From contig JBQMYD010000003.1 in assembly GCA_052173655.1 (NCBI GenBank), positions 186,001 through 250,000 of the forward strand: 64,000 bases of DNA. Reading direction: 5' to 3'. Below, one piece after another: positions 41,305 through 50,893 of this stretch. The notes beneath the pieces were generated by a model. It was not told the DNA's origin, did no database searches, and saw nothing but the letters and a program-made list of their open reading frames with translations. The stretch comes from RGIG9060 sp052173655. Lineage in GTDB: Bacteria; Spirochaetota; Spirochaetia; Treponematales; Treponemataceae. Position 1 is the stretch's first letter; each line of letters starts with the position of its first letter. The position numbers and the translations under genes were made by a program.

Positions 41305-42717
41305 ATGGAACAAAAAGAAAAAAGAAACACGTTTTCAGGTTCACTTGGTTTTGTTTTGGCAGCAGCCGGAAGTGCTGTAGGTCTGGGAAATATTTGGCGT
41401 TTTCCGTATTTAGCTGCAAAAGACGGCGGCGGAATATTTTTGCTAGTTTATATAATTTTAGTAGTAACATTCGGTTTTGCACTTTTGATAACGGAAATTG
41501 CAATCGGGAGAAAAACAAAGCAGAGCCCTTTAACTGCGTATTCTACGATTAATAAAAAATGGGGATTTCTAGGAATTTTTGGATTCGTAGTACCTCTTAT
41601 AATATATCCATATTACTGTGCAATCGGTGGTTGGGTTTTACGGTATTCTTCGTTGTATTTTGCGATGCAAGGTCATGTGGCAGTTGCAGAAGGCAGTTTT
41701 TCAGGTTTTATTACAGATCCTGCTCAGTCAATATTTTATTGCTTTATTTTTGCAGCTTTGTGTTTTGCTATCGTTTATAAAGGGGTTGAAAACGGAATAG
41801 AAAAGTATTCTAAAATAATGATGCCTATACTTGTTATTTTTGTTTTAATTATTTCTATTTACTCTTTTTTTATAAAATATGTAGACGAAAACGGTGTAAC
41901 ACGAAATGGTATACAAGGTGTGATTTATTACGTTGTTCCTAATTTTGAAGGAATGACTTTTAAAAAGTTTTTGATTGTTTGTCTTGATGCTATGGGACAA
42001 CTTTTTTATTCATTGAGTATTGCAATGGGAATTATGATTGCATACGGATCTTACATGAAAGACAAGGTAGACCTGAACAAGTCTGTAAATCAAATTCAGA
42101 TTTTTGATACAGGAGTTGCTTTTTTGGCAGGTCTTATGGTTATTCCAAGTGTTTTTGTTTTTTCCGGAGTTGAAGGAATGAAAGCCGGTCCCGGGTTGAT
42201 GTTTATTACATTGCCGAAAGTTTTTAATTCAATGGGAAACGGTGAAATAGGTGGAACTATCCTTGGAATCTTGTTTTTTATTATGGTTTTGTTTGCAGCT
42301 CTAACAAGTTCCGTTTCTATACTTGAGGCTATTGTTTCAAGTATTATGGATCGCTTTAAGTGGAAACGAGAAACAGCGACAATACTTATGGCGGGAATAG
42401 GTTTTATAATTTCAATTATAGTTTGTTTAGGTTACAGTGTATTTTACTTTGAATTCAAATTGCCTAATGGAACTACAGCTCAACTTTTGGATATTTTTGA
42501 TTATATTAGTAATAATGTGCTTATGCCACTTGGAGCTCTGCTCACTTGTATTTTTATAGGTTGGATTATAAAACCAAAATGGATTACTGATGAAATTCAA
42601 AAAAATGGAGAGATTTTCAGACGAAAGCTTTTGTACAAAGTTATGGTAAAATATATTGCTCCGATTTTGCTTTTTGTTTTGTTTATCACTTCAACCGGAA
42701 TTTTTAATAAGCTGTAA
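41305..42717 (+). CDS. Sodium-dependent amino-acid transporter, NSS/SNF family
   Basis: A 470-residue protein with 11-12 membrane segments, similar in layout to bacterial LeuT/MhsT-type symporters. The TM1 signature GSAVGLGNIWRFPYLAAKDGGG carries the Na+ and substrate-binding unwound segment. The start has AAAGGG upstream. The substrate is probably a neutral or aromatic amino acid taken up with Na+, but cannot be fixed from sequence. It is a single-gene unit with a long structured leader and a strong terminator. Confidence 0.93.
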   Translation: MEQKEKRNTFSGSLGFVLAAAGSAVGLGNIWRFPYLAAKDGGGIFLLVYIILVVTFGFALLITEIAIGRKTKQSPLTAYSTINKKWGFLGIFGFVVPLIIYPYYCAIGGWVLRYSSLYFAMQGHVAVAEGSFSGFITDPAQSIFYCFIFAALCFAIVYKGVENGIEKYSKIMMPILVIFVLIISIYSFFIKYVDENGVTRNGIQGVIYYVVPNFEGMTFKKFLIVCLDAMGQLFYSLSIAMGIMIAYGSYMKDKVDLNKSVNQIQIFDTGVAFLAGLMVIPSVFVFSGVEGMKAGPGLMFITLPKVFNSMGNGEIGGTILGILFFIMVLFAALTSSVSILEAIVSSIMDRFKWKRETATILMAGIGFIISIIVCLGYSVFYFEFKLPNGTTAQLLDIFDYISNNVLMPLGALLTCIFIGWIIKPKWITDEIQKNGEIFRRKLLYKVMVKYIAPILLFVLFITSTGIFNKL

Positions 42718-42736
42718 TTTTTTGTAATATAAAAAC

Positions 42737-42792
42737 AAAAAAAGGCTGTCTGTTTTCAGAAAACTTTTCTTTTTAACAGACAGCCTTTTTTT
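42737..42792. terminator. Bidirectional terminator between the NSS transporter and ettA
   Basis: A perfect 18-bp stem pairs AAAAAAAGGCTGTCTGTT (42737-42754) with its complement at 42775-42792, with a 20-nt loop. The A7/T7 ends supply a T tract in either direction between two convergent genes. Confidence 0.93.
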
Positions 42793-42814
42793 AAGTTAAA
42801 AAAATCAAAACAAT

Positions 42815-44572
42815 TTATCGTTGGAGTTTTCTGTAAATTGTTTTATGAGGTCTATCAAAATCTTCTCCCAATTCTTTTCGTTTCCATTCAGCATAGTCTG
42901 ACCAGTTTCCTTCAAAAAACCTTACTTCCGAATTATTTTCAAATGCAAGAATATGTGTACAAATTCTGTCAAGAAACCAGCGATCATGGCTAATAACGAG
43001 GACACAGCCTGCAAAATCATCAATGGCTTGTTCAAGAGAGCGTATTGTTGCAACATCAAGATCATTTGTAGGTTCATCCAGCAAAAGAACATTTGCAGCT
43101 TGTTTTAACATCATTCCCAAATTTAAACGGTTTCTTTCTCCGCCACTGAGTACTCCAACTTTTTTTTGCTGATCAGCTCCGTTAAAATTGAACCAAGAAC
43201 AATATGCCCTGGAATTTACTTCGCGTATTGAACCGTTTATGGCTCTTCCTTTTTCGTCTACAGCTCCGAGCTTTATAATGTCCATTCCGTCGGAAAATTG
43301 CTCCCATACAGTTTTGTCGGGATCAAGAAAACTTCTCATTTGATCTACATAAGTAAGTTTTACAGTTGAACCGATTTTAATTGAACCCGAATCAGGTTTT
43401 TCACCTTCACAAGTATCTTGATTTTTTTGATTGCTTTCTTTATAAGCCTGTGCTATCAATTTGAAAAGAGTTGTTTTTCCGGCACCATTTGGACCTATTA
43501 TTCCGACAACAGAGCCCGGCTGTATATTAAAATTAAGATTTTCAAATAAAAGTTTATCTCCAAAAGACTTTGTCAAATTTTGCATTTCAATAACAACTCC
43601 ACCCAAACGAGGTCCGGCAGGAATTGTTATTTTTGAATCTTTTATTTGAGATCTTCCGTCTTGTGTCAATAACTGTTCATATTTTGAAATATGTTCTTTG
43701 TGTTTTGCTTGTCTTCCTTTTGCAGAAGTATGGATCCATTCAAGTTCTTGTTTTAAAGCTCGTTGTCTATCACTTTCGCTTTTTTCTTCTAATTCAAGTC
43801 TTCTTTGTTTTTGTTCAAGCCAGCCGGAGTAATTCCCTTTGAACGGGAAGCCTTCACCTCTGTCAAGTTCTAAGATCCAACCTGCAACATTATCCAAAAA
43901 ATAACGATCGTGAGTAATGGCAATAATTGTACCTTCATATTGTTGAAGATGACGTTCAAGCCATGCAACTGTTTCTGCATCCAAGTGATTTGTCGGTTCA
44001 TCCAATAAAAGAATATCCGGTTTTTGAAGTAAAAGCCTGCAAAGTGCAACTCTACGTCTTTCTCCTCCGGATAAAACATCTACAATTTGATCCGGGGAAG
44101 GGCATCTTAGTGCGTCCATTGCAAGTTCCAAGTTTGCATCCAAATTCCAAGCATCCAATAAATCCAATTTTTCTTGAATTTCAGCCTGTCTTACACATAA
44201 TTTATCAAAATCTGCATCCGGGTCTCCAAAGGCTTCGTTTACTTCGTCAAATTCTTTTAAAAGGGAAGTGATTTGTGAAACACCTTCTTCTACAATTTCC
44301 CGAACGGTTTTTCCTGATTCAAGGAAAGGCTCTTGTTCAAGATATCCTATAGTATAGCCGGGAGACATAGAAGTTTCTCCTGTAAACTCAGTATCAATGC
44401 CTGCAAAAATTTTAAAAAGACTGGATTTTCCTGCACCGTTAGCACCGATTACTCCTATTTTTGCACCGTAATAGTAAGAAATGCTTATGTCTTTTAAAAC
44501 AGTTTTTGTACCGTACGAACGGGAAACCCTGTCCATAGAATAAATTATTTTTTTATCGTCTGTTGTGGCCAT
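42815..44572 (-). CDS. ettA: ABC-F protein EttA, energy-dependent translational throttle
   Basis: A 585-residue soluble twin-ATPase. First Walker A GANGAGKS and signature LSGGERRRVALCRLL with DEPTNHLD; second GPNGAGKT and LSGGERNRLNLGMML with DEPTNDLD. The P-site tRNA interaction motif between domains (KQELEWIHTSAKGRQAK) matches EttA, which gates translation elongation according to ATP/ADP. It is about 30 residues longer than E. coli EttA, partly from an insertion near the start of the second domain. It is convergent with the transporter. Confidence 0.93.
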   Translation of the reverse strand: MATTDDKKIIYSMDRVSRSYGTKTVLKDISISYYYGAKIGVIGANGAGKSSLFKIFAGIDTEFTGETSMSPGYTIGYLEQEPFLESGKTVREIVEEGVSQITSLLKEFDEVNEAFGDPDADFDKLCVRQAEIQEKLDLLDAWNLDANLELAMDALRCPSPDQIVDVLSGGERRRVALCRLLLQKPDILLLDEPTNHLDAETVAWLERHLQQYEGTIIAITHDRYFLDNVAGWILELDRGEGFPFKGNYSGWLEQKQRRLELEEKSESDRQRALKQELEWIHTSAKGRQAKHKEHISKYEQLLTQDGRSQIKDSKITIPAGPRLGGVVIEMQNLTKSFGDKLLFENLNFNIQPGSVVGIIGPNGAGKTTLFKLIAQAYKESNQKNQDTCEGEKPDSGSIKIGSTVKLTYVDQMRSFLDPDKTVWEQFSDGMDIIKLGAVDEKGRAINGSIREVNSRAYCSWFNFNGADQQKKVGVLSGGERNRLNLGMMLKQAANVLLLDEPTNDLDVATIRSLEQAIDDFAGCVLVISHDRWFLDRICTHILAFENNSEVRFFEGNWSDYAEWKRKELGEDFDRPHKTIYRKLQR

Positions 44573-44632
44573 AAAAAGATTATAACATAGGTTTTACTTA
44601 CCAGCAATATTGTAAAAACCGGAAGACAGTAT

Positions 44633-45490
44633 TTAAAAAATAAGGTTTCGTGATAATTCGCTTATTAACGGACGACCTACAATTACTTGGTTTGCTCCTA
44701 AAAGAAGTGCTGTATTGATATCTTTTTCAGTACGAATTCCCCCGTCAACCCAAATTTCATCACAAAAATTTTTTAATTCATTTGCAAATTCTGCTAAGAA
44801 TTCTGCGGTACTTCCGATTCTATTTTCAACTCTTCCTCCATGATTTGAAATAAAAGCTACATCTGGTTTTACTTCTTTTACAAGTTCTATGTCTTCCTTT
44901 GTGAAAATTCCTTTTATGACAAAAGGAACCTTGCTATTTTTTTTTAGCTGTGCAAGCTGCAAGGAATTCTTTTTTTCCAACTTTACTTGGTTTCGCATTG
45001 TAACTATATTATAAGAGTCTATATCTATTCCAATGTGGCTTGAAACAGAACCTGCCCATTCCATTCTTTCAAAAATTTTTTTGTTTTCATACGGTTTTAT
45101 GAAAACAGCAGCTTTTTTATTTATATCTTTTAAAGTTTGAATTCCATATAAAAGTTTACAATCCGGGCATCCGTCTCCAATCGAGAGTTTATATCCTAAT
45201 TTGTCAGCAAAGGAAAGCAAGTCCGTATAAAATTTTTGCTCGTCATTATAACCTACGTTTTCAACTCCTCCTGTCATAGGCCCTAATCTGACAGGATAAA
45301 CTTTAGGATTAAATCCTTTTTCATAATCTTCAAGCGTTGAAATCGGAAAATTCATTTTTTTTGCTACGATATTCCATCCCTTGCAATTATTTTGGAAATT
45401 GATGCTGTTTTTAAAACCTCCCATTCCCGGAAGTTCTCCGATACATCCGAATCCATTGCAAATGGGGCATAAATGACACTTAAAACTCAT
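44633..45490 (-). CDS. FMN-dependent alpha-hydroxy-acid oxidase-like protein with Cys-rich N terminus
   Basis: A 285-residue TIM-barrel flavoprotein-like sequence. The C-terminal half has the lactate-oxidase/glycolate-oxidase FMN elements (FISNHGGR, EIWVDGGIRTEKDINTALLLGA, IVGRP). The N terminus carries CHLCPICNGFGCIGELPGMGG, a Cys motif (Cys5, 8, 11, 16) found in an anaerobe-specific branch of this family whose substrate is unknown. It is shorter than classic members (about 350) and lacks the usual N-terminal lid. The ATG at 45490 has no ribosome site. It is divergent from the next gene. Confidence 0.8.
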   Translation of the reverse strand: MSFKCHLCPICNGFGCIGELPGMGGFKNSINFQNNCKGWNIVAKKMNFPISTLEDYEKGFNPKVYPVRLGPMTGGVENVGYNDEQKFYTDLLSFADKLGYKLSIGDGCPDCKLLYGIQTLKDINKKAAVFIKPYENKKIFERMEWAGSVSSHIGIDIDSYNIVTMRNQVKLEKKNSLQLAQLKKNSKVPFVIKGIFTKEDIELVKEVKPDVAFISNHGGRVENRIGSTAEFLAEFANELKNFCDEIWVDGGIRTEKDINTALLLGANQVIVGRPLISELSRNLIF

Positions 45491-45537
45491 ACAATAAATT
45501 TGACACAAGAGACTTTTATTGTCAATTTACATTTTAT

Positions 45538-45566
45538 TTGCAATAAATACACTAAAATGTTATCAT
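45538..45566 (+). promoter_or_regulatory. Candidate promoter of the DUF4015 gene
   Basis: TTGCAA (45538-45543), a 17-nt spacer and TATCAT (45561-45566). The start would be near 45573, leaving a 15-nt leader with the GGTGA ribosome site. Confidence 0.5.
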
Positions 45567-45587
45567 CTTGGGGCGGTGAAAATTACA

Positions 45588-47765
45588 ATGCGAAAAACTG
45601 TTTCTGCCTTTATTTTGGTGTTATTTATAATAAATTTTTCTTTTGCTCAAGATCGTCCAATTTTAGCCGGATTTGAAAAAGGTCTTTATAAACTTGAAAA
45701 AATAATTTCCACAAAAGACAAGAACGCTAATGCTTCTTACCAAAAAAAATTGATATGGAATGAAGGTTCTGTAAAAAAAATAATTTATACCCCGATAGGA
45801 TGGTTTTTTTTAACAACTGAAGGAATTGTTCATTCAAATGATTTAATAGAATTTGACAAAAGAAATGACGGTTTACCATATAATACAATAAAGCAATACA
45901 ATGGAACTGAAAAAAAATTTGTAACGATTCCAAAAGAGCTAAAGGATTTAGCAATTCATCCTGAAAATCCTCAGATAATGGTTACAGCAACGAAAGATTC
46001 CGTTTATCTTAGTCGTAACGGAGGATTAAAATGGATCAGTATAGGTCTTAATGCAAAAACTACCGGGGTAAAAAGCCTTTGCGTTTTGGATGTTCCGATT
46101 TATGATAAATCAGGTGAAGAAAAAAGTTCTAAATTGGTAGTTTTTTTGAGCCACTCTATTTACGGTTTTTCAAGCTACGAACCGGATTCTGATTTGCCTC
46201 AGTGGGTTGATTTACCTGAAGGTTTTTTAAATATTCCGGGTAATACGGGTGTAGAAGAAATTGCTTGTATGCTTCCCGTAAAAATTACTGACAAAAATAA
46301 AAATTATTTTTATGAACTTTATTTGGGAACTTCGTATATACCTCGCCTTTATAAATTCAATTGGAGTTTGAATTGTGTTGATCCAATATGGCAGGGTGGA
46401 ATAAAAAACTCTACACAAGACAGTCTTGTATATCTTGACGGAAATATTGTTTATTTGGGATTAGACGGTTTTAAGGCTGTTGAAATTGCTACAGGAAAAA
46501 AAATTGATTTACCTGCAAAAGTTAGAGATTGGGAAAAAATAATTAATGATGCAGATAAAGATATTCTTTCTCTTTTTATTCCCGGAGAAAAAATAAAGAA
46601 AAACTTTCATACCGATGTAAGTTTAACTGAATTATGGCTTACCAAAAGAGAATCTGCAAAAAATAAATATGCAGATAGGATAGAAAATAAAAGGGGGATG
46701 TATGTTCCCGCAAATCAGGCTGCGGACTATAGACTTGACGAGCATATAAAAACTTTAAAAGCAAATAATTTGAATGCTGTTGTTGTTGATATGAAAGATG
46801 ATGCAGGCTTACTCAGGTTTGATGCAAGAACTCCACTTTTGTTAAAGTATGGTTCTCAAAGTTCTTATTCGGTAAAACTTGATGAATTTGTTCCAAAAAT
46901 GAAAAAACAGGGAATTTATCTTATTGCCCGGATTGTAGTTTTTAAGGATAAAAATTTATACAATAAAAATAGTAAAAAATTTGCCGTTTGGGATGTAAAA
47001 ACAAATAGTTCTTGGCGAGGAATAAAGGGTACGATAAATATTCTTGATGAACAGGGAAATGCTACCGGAAAAAAAGAGACAGAATATTACGATGAATTTT
47101 GGGTTGATCCGTATTGCGAAAATGTTTGGGAATACAATGTTCTAATTGCAAAAGAACTTATTGAACGGGGTTTTGATGAAATTCAATTTGATTACATAAG
47201 ATTTCCTACTGACGGTTATAATTTATACGATGCAAAGTTTAGATTTCAAGAAAAAGGAATGGACAAAGAATCGGCTTTAATATCTTTTCTTTCTTATGCA
47301 AAAAAAAATATAGACGCTCCTATCGGAATAGATATTTATGGAGCTAACGGATGGTATAGAAGCAGTGCAAGAACAGGGCAGGATGTTGAAATGATGAGTA
47401 AGTACGTTGATGTTGTTTGCCCGATGTTTTATCCGAATCATTTTGAACAAGACTTTTTAACTTATAGCCCTGAAATTGAAAGACCGTACAGAATTTATAA
47501 TTTAGGAACTTATCGGAATTACATTATGGGTAGAGGTAAAATTTTAATAAGACCATGGGTTCAGGCCTTTTTTATGAAAGTTTCTTATGATATAAAGTAT
47601 TATAATAAAGACTATGTACTTAGAGAAATTTACGGTGTGAAAGATTCTTTAAATCAAGGATATTTGTATTGGAACAATGCAGGACGATATACGGATATTG
47701 TTCCGGATGTAGGAAACAGCGACTATATTTATAAAAAGAATTTAGAAGCTGAACAAAACGAATAA
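45588..47765 (+). CDS. Secreted DUF4015 glycoside-hydrolase-like protein with beta-propeller-like N terminus
   Basis: A 725-residue protein from the ATG at 45588; an upstream reading from 45519 would place codons over the promoter. A signal peptide (cut near FAQ, residue 20) leads into about 370 residues with BNR/photosynthesis-stability-like repeats (LSRNGGLKWISIG). The C-terminal half matches the DUF4015 putative glycosidase TIM barrel (RGMYVPANQA, NAVVVDMKDDAG, GFDEIQFDYIRFPTDG, DIYGANGW). Acidic residues in these motifs are candidate catalytic groups. It probably acts on a cell-surface or environmental glycan. The two genes downstream are close enough to be co-transcribed. Confidence 0.85.
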   Translation: MRKTVSAFILVLFIINFSFAQDRPILAGFEKGLYKLEKIISTKDKNANASYQKKLIWNEGSVKKIIYTPIGWFFLTTEGIVHSNDLIEFDKRNDGLPYNTIKQYNGTEKKFVTIPKELKDLAIHPENPQIMVTATKDSVYLSRNGGLKWISIGLNAKTTGVKSLCVLDVPIYDKSGEEKSSKLVVFLSHSIYGFSSYEPDSDLPQWVDLPEGFLNIPGNTGVEEIACMLPVKITDKNKNYFYELYLGTSYIPRLYKFNWSLNCVDPIWQGGIKNSTQDSLVYLDGNIVYLGLDGFKAVEIATGKKIDLPAKVRDWEKIINDADKDILSLFIPGEKIKKNFHTDVSLTELWLTKRESAKNKYADRIENKRGMYVPANQAADYRLDEHIKTLKANNLNAVVVDMKDDAGLLRFDARTPLLLKYGSQSSYSVKLDEFVPKMKKQGIYLIARIVVFKDKNLYNKNSKKFAVWDVKTNSSWRGIKGTINILDEQGNATGKKETEYYDEFWVDPYCENVWEYNVLIAKELIERGFDEIQFDYIRFPTDGYNLYDAKFRFQEKGMDKESALISFLSYAKKNIDAPIGIDIYGANGWYRSSARTGQDVEMMSKYVDVVCPMFYPNHFEQDFLTYSPEIERPYRIYNLGTYRNYIMGRGKILIRPWVQAFFMKVSYDIKYYNKDYVLREIYGVKDSLNQGYLYWNNAGRYTDIVPDVGNSDYIYKKNLEAEQNE

Positions 47766-47804
47766 ATAGTAAAATAATTGCCATGTAAAAGGAGATTTTG
47801 AATT

Positions 47805-48761
47805 ATGGAACAAGTTTGGGAATGGGGAATAAAAGTTATTCAAGCAATGCAAAAATTTTCTTGTAAACCGTTAGATTATTTTGCAGTTTTTATTCATTAT
47901 GTATTTAATACCCCTATTTATATTTTTTTAATCATGATTTTTTGCTGGTGCGTAAATTACAGAAAAACTGTTAGAGTCGGAGCAATTACTTTATTTTCCT
48001 GTGCAATAAATTCTGCCGTAAAAGAAGTTTTAAGAGCTCCCAGACCTTATCAGTTTTCATCGAACAATTTTAATCCTGAAACATATACTCCAAAGAAAGG
48101 TTTAGTTGATTATTCAGATTCTCCTGTGTTTAAAATAGAAGAAAATGATTATTCTACACCTTCAGGACATTCGCAGACAGCTGCTACCTATTGGCCGCTT
48201 TTTGCAAGAGATATGAATTGTAAAAAAATATGGAAACTATTGCTTGCAATTCTTTTGCCTGTAATTGTTGCTATTTCACGAAGCTATCTTGGAGTTCATT
48301 ATCCTACCGATATTCTCGGTGGACTTTTGGCAGGTTATATAATTTCCATAGGTTATATAATTTGGGGAGCAAAAATTGAAAGTCTTTTTAAAAAACCAAG
48401 AAAGATTATCAGGATTTTAATAGTTGCACTTGTAGTTGTTGTTTTAAATGTTCTTGTACCTAAAGATACTTCAATGCCGGGTGCTTTGTTCGGTTTTCTT
48501 TTGGGTTATATATTGTTAGATGACGGGAAAAATTTTGATGCAAAATCCGGCAGTTGGTGGAAAAAGCTTCTTAGGTTTATCCTTGGAGCTGTAATGGTTG
48601 CTGTGGTTTATCTTGGATTAAAAAAACTTTTTCCCGGAAAAGAAGAAAATTTGGGGCAATTGTTCAGATTCATAAGATATGGACTTACAGGTTTTGTTAT
48701 TTCCTTCGTTGCGCCAATTATTTTTGTAAAAATTCGTCTTGCAGAACCTGAAAAGGAATAA
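47805..48761 (+). CDS. PAP2-family membrane phosphatase
   Basis: A 318-residue integral membrane protein with about eight segments. The three catalytic motifs are KEVLRAPRP, PSGHSQ and SRSYLGVHYPTD. It probably hydrolyses undecaprenyl pyrophosphate or another lipid phosphate. The C-terminal third (about 200-318) adds extra membrane segments beyond the PAP2 core. mnmE follows after 3 nt. It is distinct from the signal-peptide-bearing PAP2 protein at 21312-22220. Confidence 0.9.
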   Translation: MEQVWEWGIKVIQAMQKFSCKPLDYFAVFIHYVFNTPIYIFLIMIFCWCVNYRKTVRVGAITLFSCAINSAVKEVLRAPRPYQFSSNNFNPETYTPKKGLVDYSDSPVFKIEENDYSTPSGHSQTAATYWPLFARDMNCKKIWKLLLAILLPVIVAISRSYLGVHYPTDILGGLLAGYIISIGYIIWGAKIESLFKKPRKIIRILIVALVVVVLNVLVPKDTSMPGALFGFLLGYILLDDGKNFDAKSGSWWKKLLRFILGAVMVAVVYLGLKKLFPGKEENLGQLFRFIRYGLTGFVISFVAPIIFVKIRLAEPEKE

Positions 48762-48764
48762 AAA

Positions 48765-50156
48765 GTGTCTGTAGATTACACTCCCGATGAACCGATTGTA
48801 GCTATTGCAACAGCATTGGCTCCGAGTGCTTTGGCGGTAATAAGGCTTAGCGGAAAAGGTTGTATAGAATTATTGAGTAAAAATTTTTCAAGACCAAAAG
48901 CTTTATTAAGTGCAGAGGGAAATACTATAGTTTACGGCTGGATTGTAGACAAAGATAATCAAAAAGTCGATGAAGTTTTAGTAAGCGTATTTAAATCTCC
49001 AAAAAGTTATACAGGCGAAGATATGGCAGAGGTAAGCTGTCATGGAGGCGTGTGTTCGGTAAGTGCAGTTTTCAATCTTCTTTTGAAAGCCGGCTTTAGA
49101 AATGCTCACAGAGGTGAGTTTACATTTAGAGCTTTTATAAACGGAAAGACTGATTTGACAAAATCTGAGGCTGTAAAGGAACTTATAGAAAGTAAAACTG
49201 ATTTTAGCCGCAATCTTGCAATTGGAAGGTTAAGTGGGAACCTTTTTGATGAAATAAAAAAAATAAAAGAAAAAATAATTTCTACAATTGCGGCGATTGA
49301 AGTTGAAATTGAATATCCTGAAGATGAACAAAATTTTTCGGAACTGTTCGATTCTTCTCTCTTGGAAGATGTAAAAGAAAGTTTGCAAATTCTTTCAAAT
49401 AGTTGGAAAAGTCAAAAACTTTATCAAGACGGTGCCAGAGTTATTTTGTGCGGAAAGACAAATGCCGGAAAGTCCAGTCTTTTTAATGCACTTTTAAAGG
49501 AAGAAAGAGCTATAGTTTCCGATATAGAAGGAACCACAAGAGATTGGCTTGAAAGTTGGGTAAGTTTTGATGGAATTCCTGCTCGGCTTTTTGATACTGC
49601 AGGTCTAAGGGAAACTGATGACGTCATTGAAGAAAAAGGCGTTCAAATGACTAAAGATTTAAGTCAAACTGCAGATATTATAATTTATCTTGTAGACGGA
49701 ACAAAATCTGATATAAAAGATGACATTGAATTTATACAAAAAAATCAAAAAGCAATTCCCATCATAAAAGTAATAAATAAAATCGATAAAATTGACAAAA
49801 ATACTAAATTTTTGTCGGATAAAACCTCAGATGAAATACCGGATAATGTCAGAATTAGTGCAAAAACAGGACAAGGAATTTCAGATTTAATTTCTGTAGT
49901 AAAAAATATTTTACTTGGGACAAAAACTTCAGAAAGAGAACAAGCCGGACTTGGAAGTGAAAGACAAAAAACTGCTGTGGATAATGCTTTGGATTCCGTG
50001 AATCATGCTTTAAAAATTTCTCTAGCAGATTACGCTCTTGATGCAGTTGTTCAGGATTTGGAAGATGCACTTTTTTATTTAGGTGAAATCATAGGAGATG
50101 TAAATCCGGATGACATTTTAGAAAATATTTTTTCGAATTTTTGTGTAGGAAAATAA
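48765..50156 (+). CDS. mnmE: tRNA modification GTPase MnmE
   Basis: Works with MnmG to install carboxymethylaminomethyl groups at the wobble uridine of tRNAs. It is 463 residues. An N-terminal folate-binding domain is followed by a helical domain with an inserted G domain (GKTNAGKSSLFN, IEGTTRD, DTAGLRE, NKID). The C-terminal FCVGK, with Cys460, is characteristic. It starts at a GTG (48765) with AAGGA upstream, 3 nt after the PAP2 stop. MnmG is not in the window. Confidence 0.97.
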   Translation: MSVDYTPDEPIVAIATALAPSALAVIRLSGKGCIELLSKNFSRPKALLSAEGNTIVYGWIVDKDNQKVDEVLVSVFKSPKSYTGEDMAEVSCHGGVCSVSAVFNLLLKAGFRNAHRGEFTFRAFINGKTDLTKSEAVKELIESKTDFSRNLAIGRLSGNLFDEIKKIKEKIISTIAAIEVEIEYPEDEQNFSELFDSSLLEDVKESLQILSNSWKSQKLYQDGARVILCGKTNAGKSSLFNALLKEERAIVSDIEGTTRDWLESWVSFDGIPARLFDTAGLRETDDVIEEKGVQMTKDLSQTADIIIYLVDGTKSDIKDDIEFIQKNQKAIPIIKVINKIDKIDKNTKFLSDKTSDEIPDNVRISAKTGQGISDLISVVKNILLGTKTSEREQAGLGSERQKTAVDNALDSVNHALKISLADYALDAVVQDLEDALFYLGEIIGDVNPDDILENIFSNFCVGK

Positions 50157-50175
50157 GAAAAATATTTTCTAAAAT
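50115..50175. terminator. AT-rich inverted repeat across the mnmE stop
   Basis: A perfect 18-bp repeat pairs ATTTTAGAAAATATTTTT (50115-50132) with its complement at 50158-50175 across a 25-nt loop containing the mnmE TAA. A T5 follows on the plus strand. It lies between convergent mnmE and the ECF S-component gene and probably ends both transcripts, although the stem has only two G/C pairs. Confidence 0.55.
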
Positions 50176-50184
50176 TTTTGAGTT

Positions 50185-50826
50185 TTATTTATTCTTACCT
50201 ATCTCGTTGTCGGTATGGGAATCAAGAAAGGTGTCGTTTTTTTCTTCATCTGATTTATCCGAAAATTTTGATTTATTTTTTGGAATGGAGAGTACGCTCA
50301 TAACTGCAATACAAATAATTGCACTTACTGTAGCTTCAAGCAATCCGTTTACGGATATGACGGTTAAAGCAATTTTCAGCTCTATGGCTTTTGCTATACA
50401 AAGAGCTCCCAAAACAAACACAGAGTTTATTAGTGAACCTATAAATCCTGTAATTCCATAGTTTATTTGTTCAGGAAATTTTGGGATTTTTGAAAGTCCT
50501 ATAAATATCCATCCGGTTGCAAGACCCATTAAAGCTCTAGGTAAAACAGAAATCAGCGGATTTACAAAAAAAGCATCAATGGGGCCTGTCGGAGAGGTCG
50601 CTGCTATAATCAAGCTGAAAATTCCAAAAATAAGGCCGGAAACAAAACTTGAAGTCCAACCGCAAAGCATAGCTGCCAGTATTACAGGAATTTGAATTAT
50701 AGTAATTGAAGCCCCACTAAACCAAGGAATAAAACCTATATGTGTTAAGCCCATAACGATAATTAAAGCACTTAAACCTGCTGTAATGGCAATTTTTATA
50801 GTAAGTTTTTGTTTTGAAATATACAT
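50185..50826 (-). CDS. ECF transporter substrate-binding (S) component
   Basis: A 213-residue protein with about six membrane segments (1-170) and a hydrophilic charged tail (175-213). The sequence IPWFSGASITIIQIPVILAA and the overall layout fit the ECF S-component fold, in which the protein captures a vitamin or metal and docks onto a shared energising module. Substrate is not determinable. The energising ATPases and T protein are encoded as one chain 6 kb downstream (56942-59146). There is no strong ribosome site; it is the only gene on this strand here. Confidence 0.8.
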   Translation of the reverse strand: MYISKQKLTIKIAITAGLSALIIVMGLTHIGFIPWFSGASITIIQIPVILAAMLCGWTSSFVSGLIFGIFSLIIAATSPTGPIDAFFVNPLISVLPRALMGLATGWIFIGLSKIPKFPEQINYGITGFIGSLINSVFVLGALCIAKAIELKIALTVISVNGLLEATVSAIICIAVMSVLSIPKNKSKFSDKSDEEKNDTFLDSHTDNEIGKNK

Positions 50827-50893
50827 AAGAAAAATCTAGCATAAAATAAAAAAAATGGGTATAGTTTAAGTCTAAAAGTTTTTGGGGGTTTTT

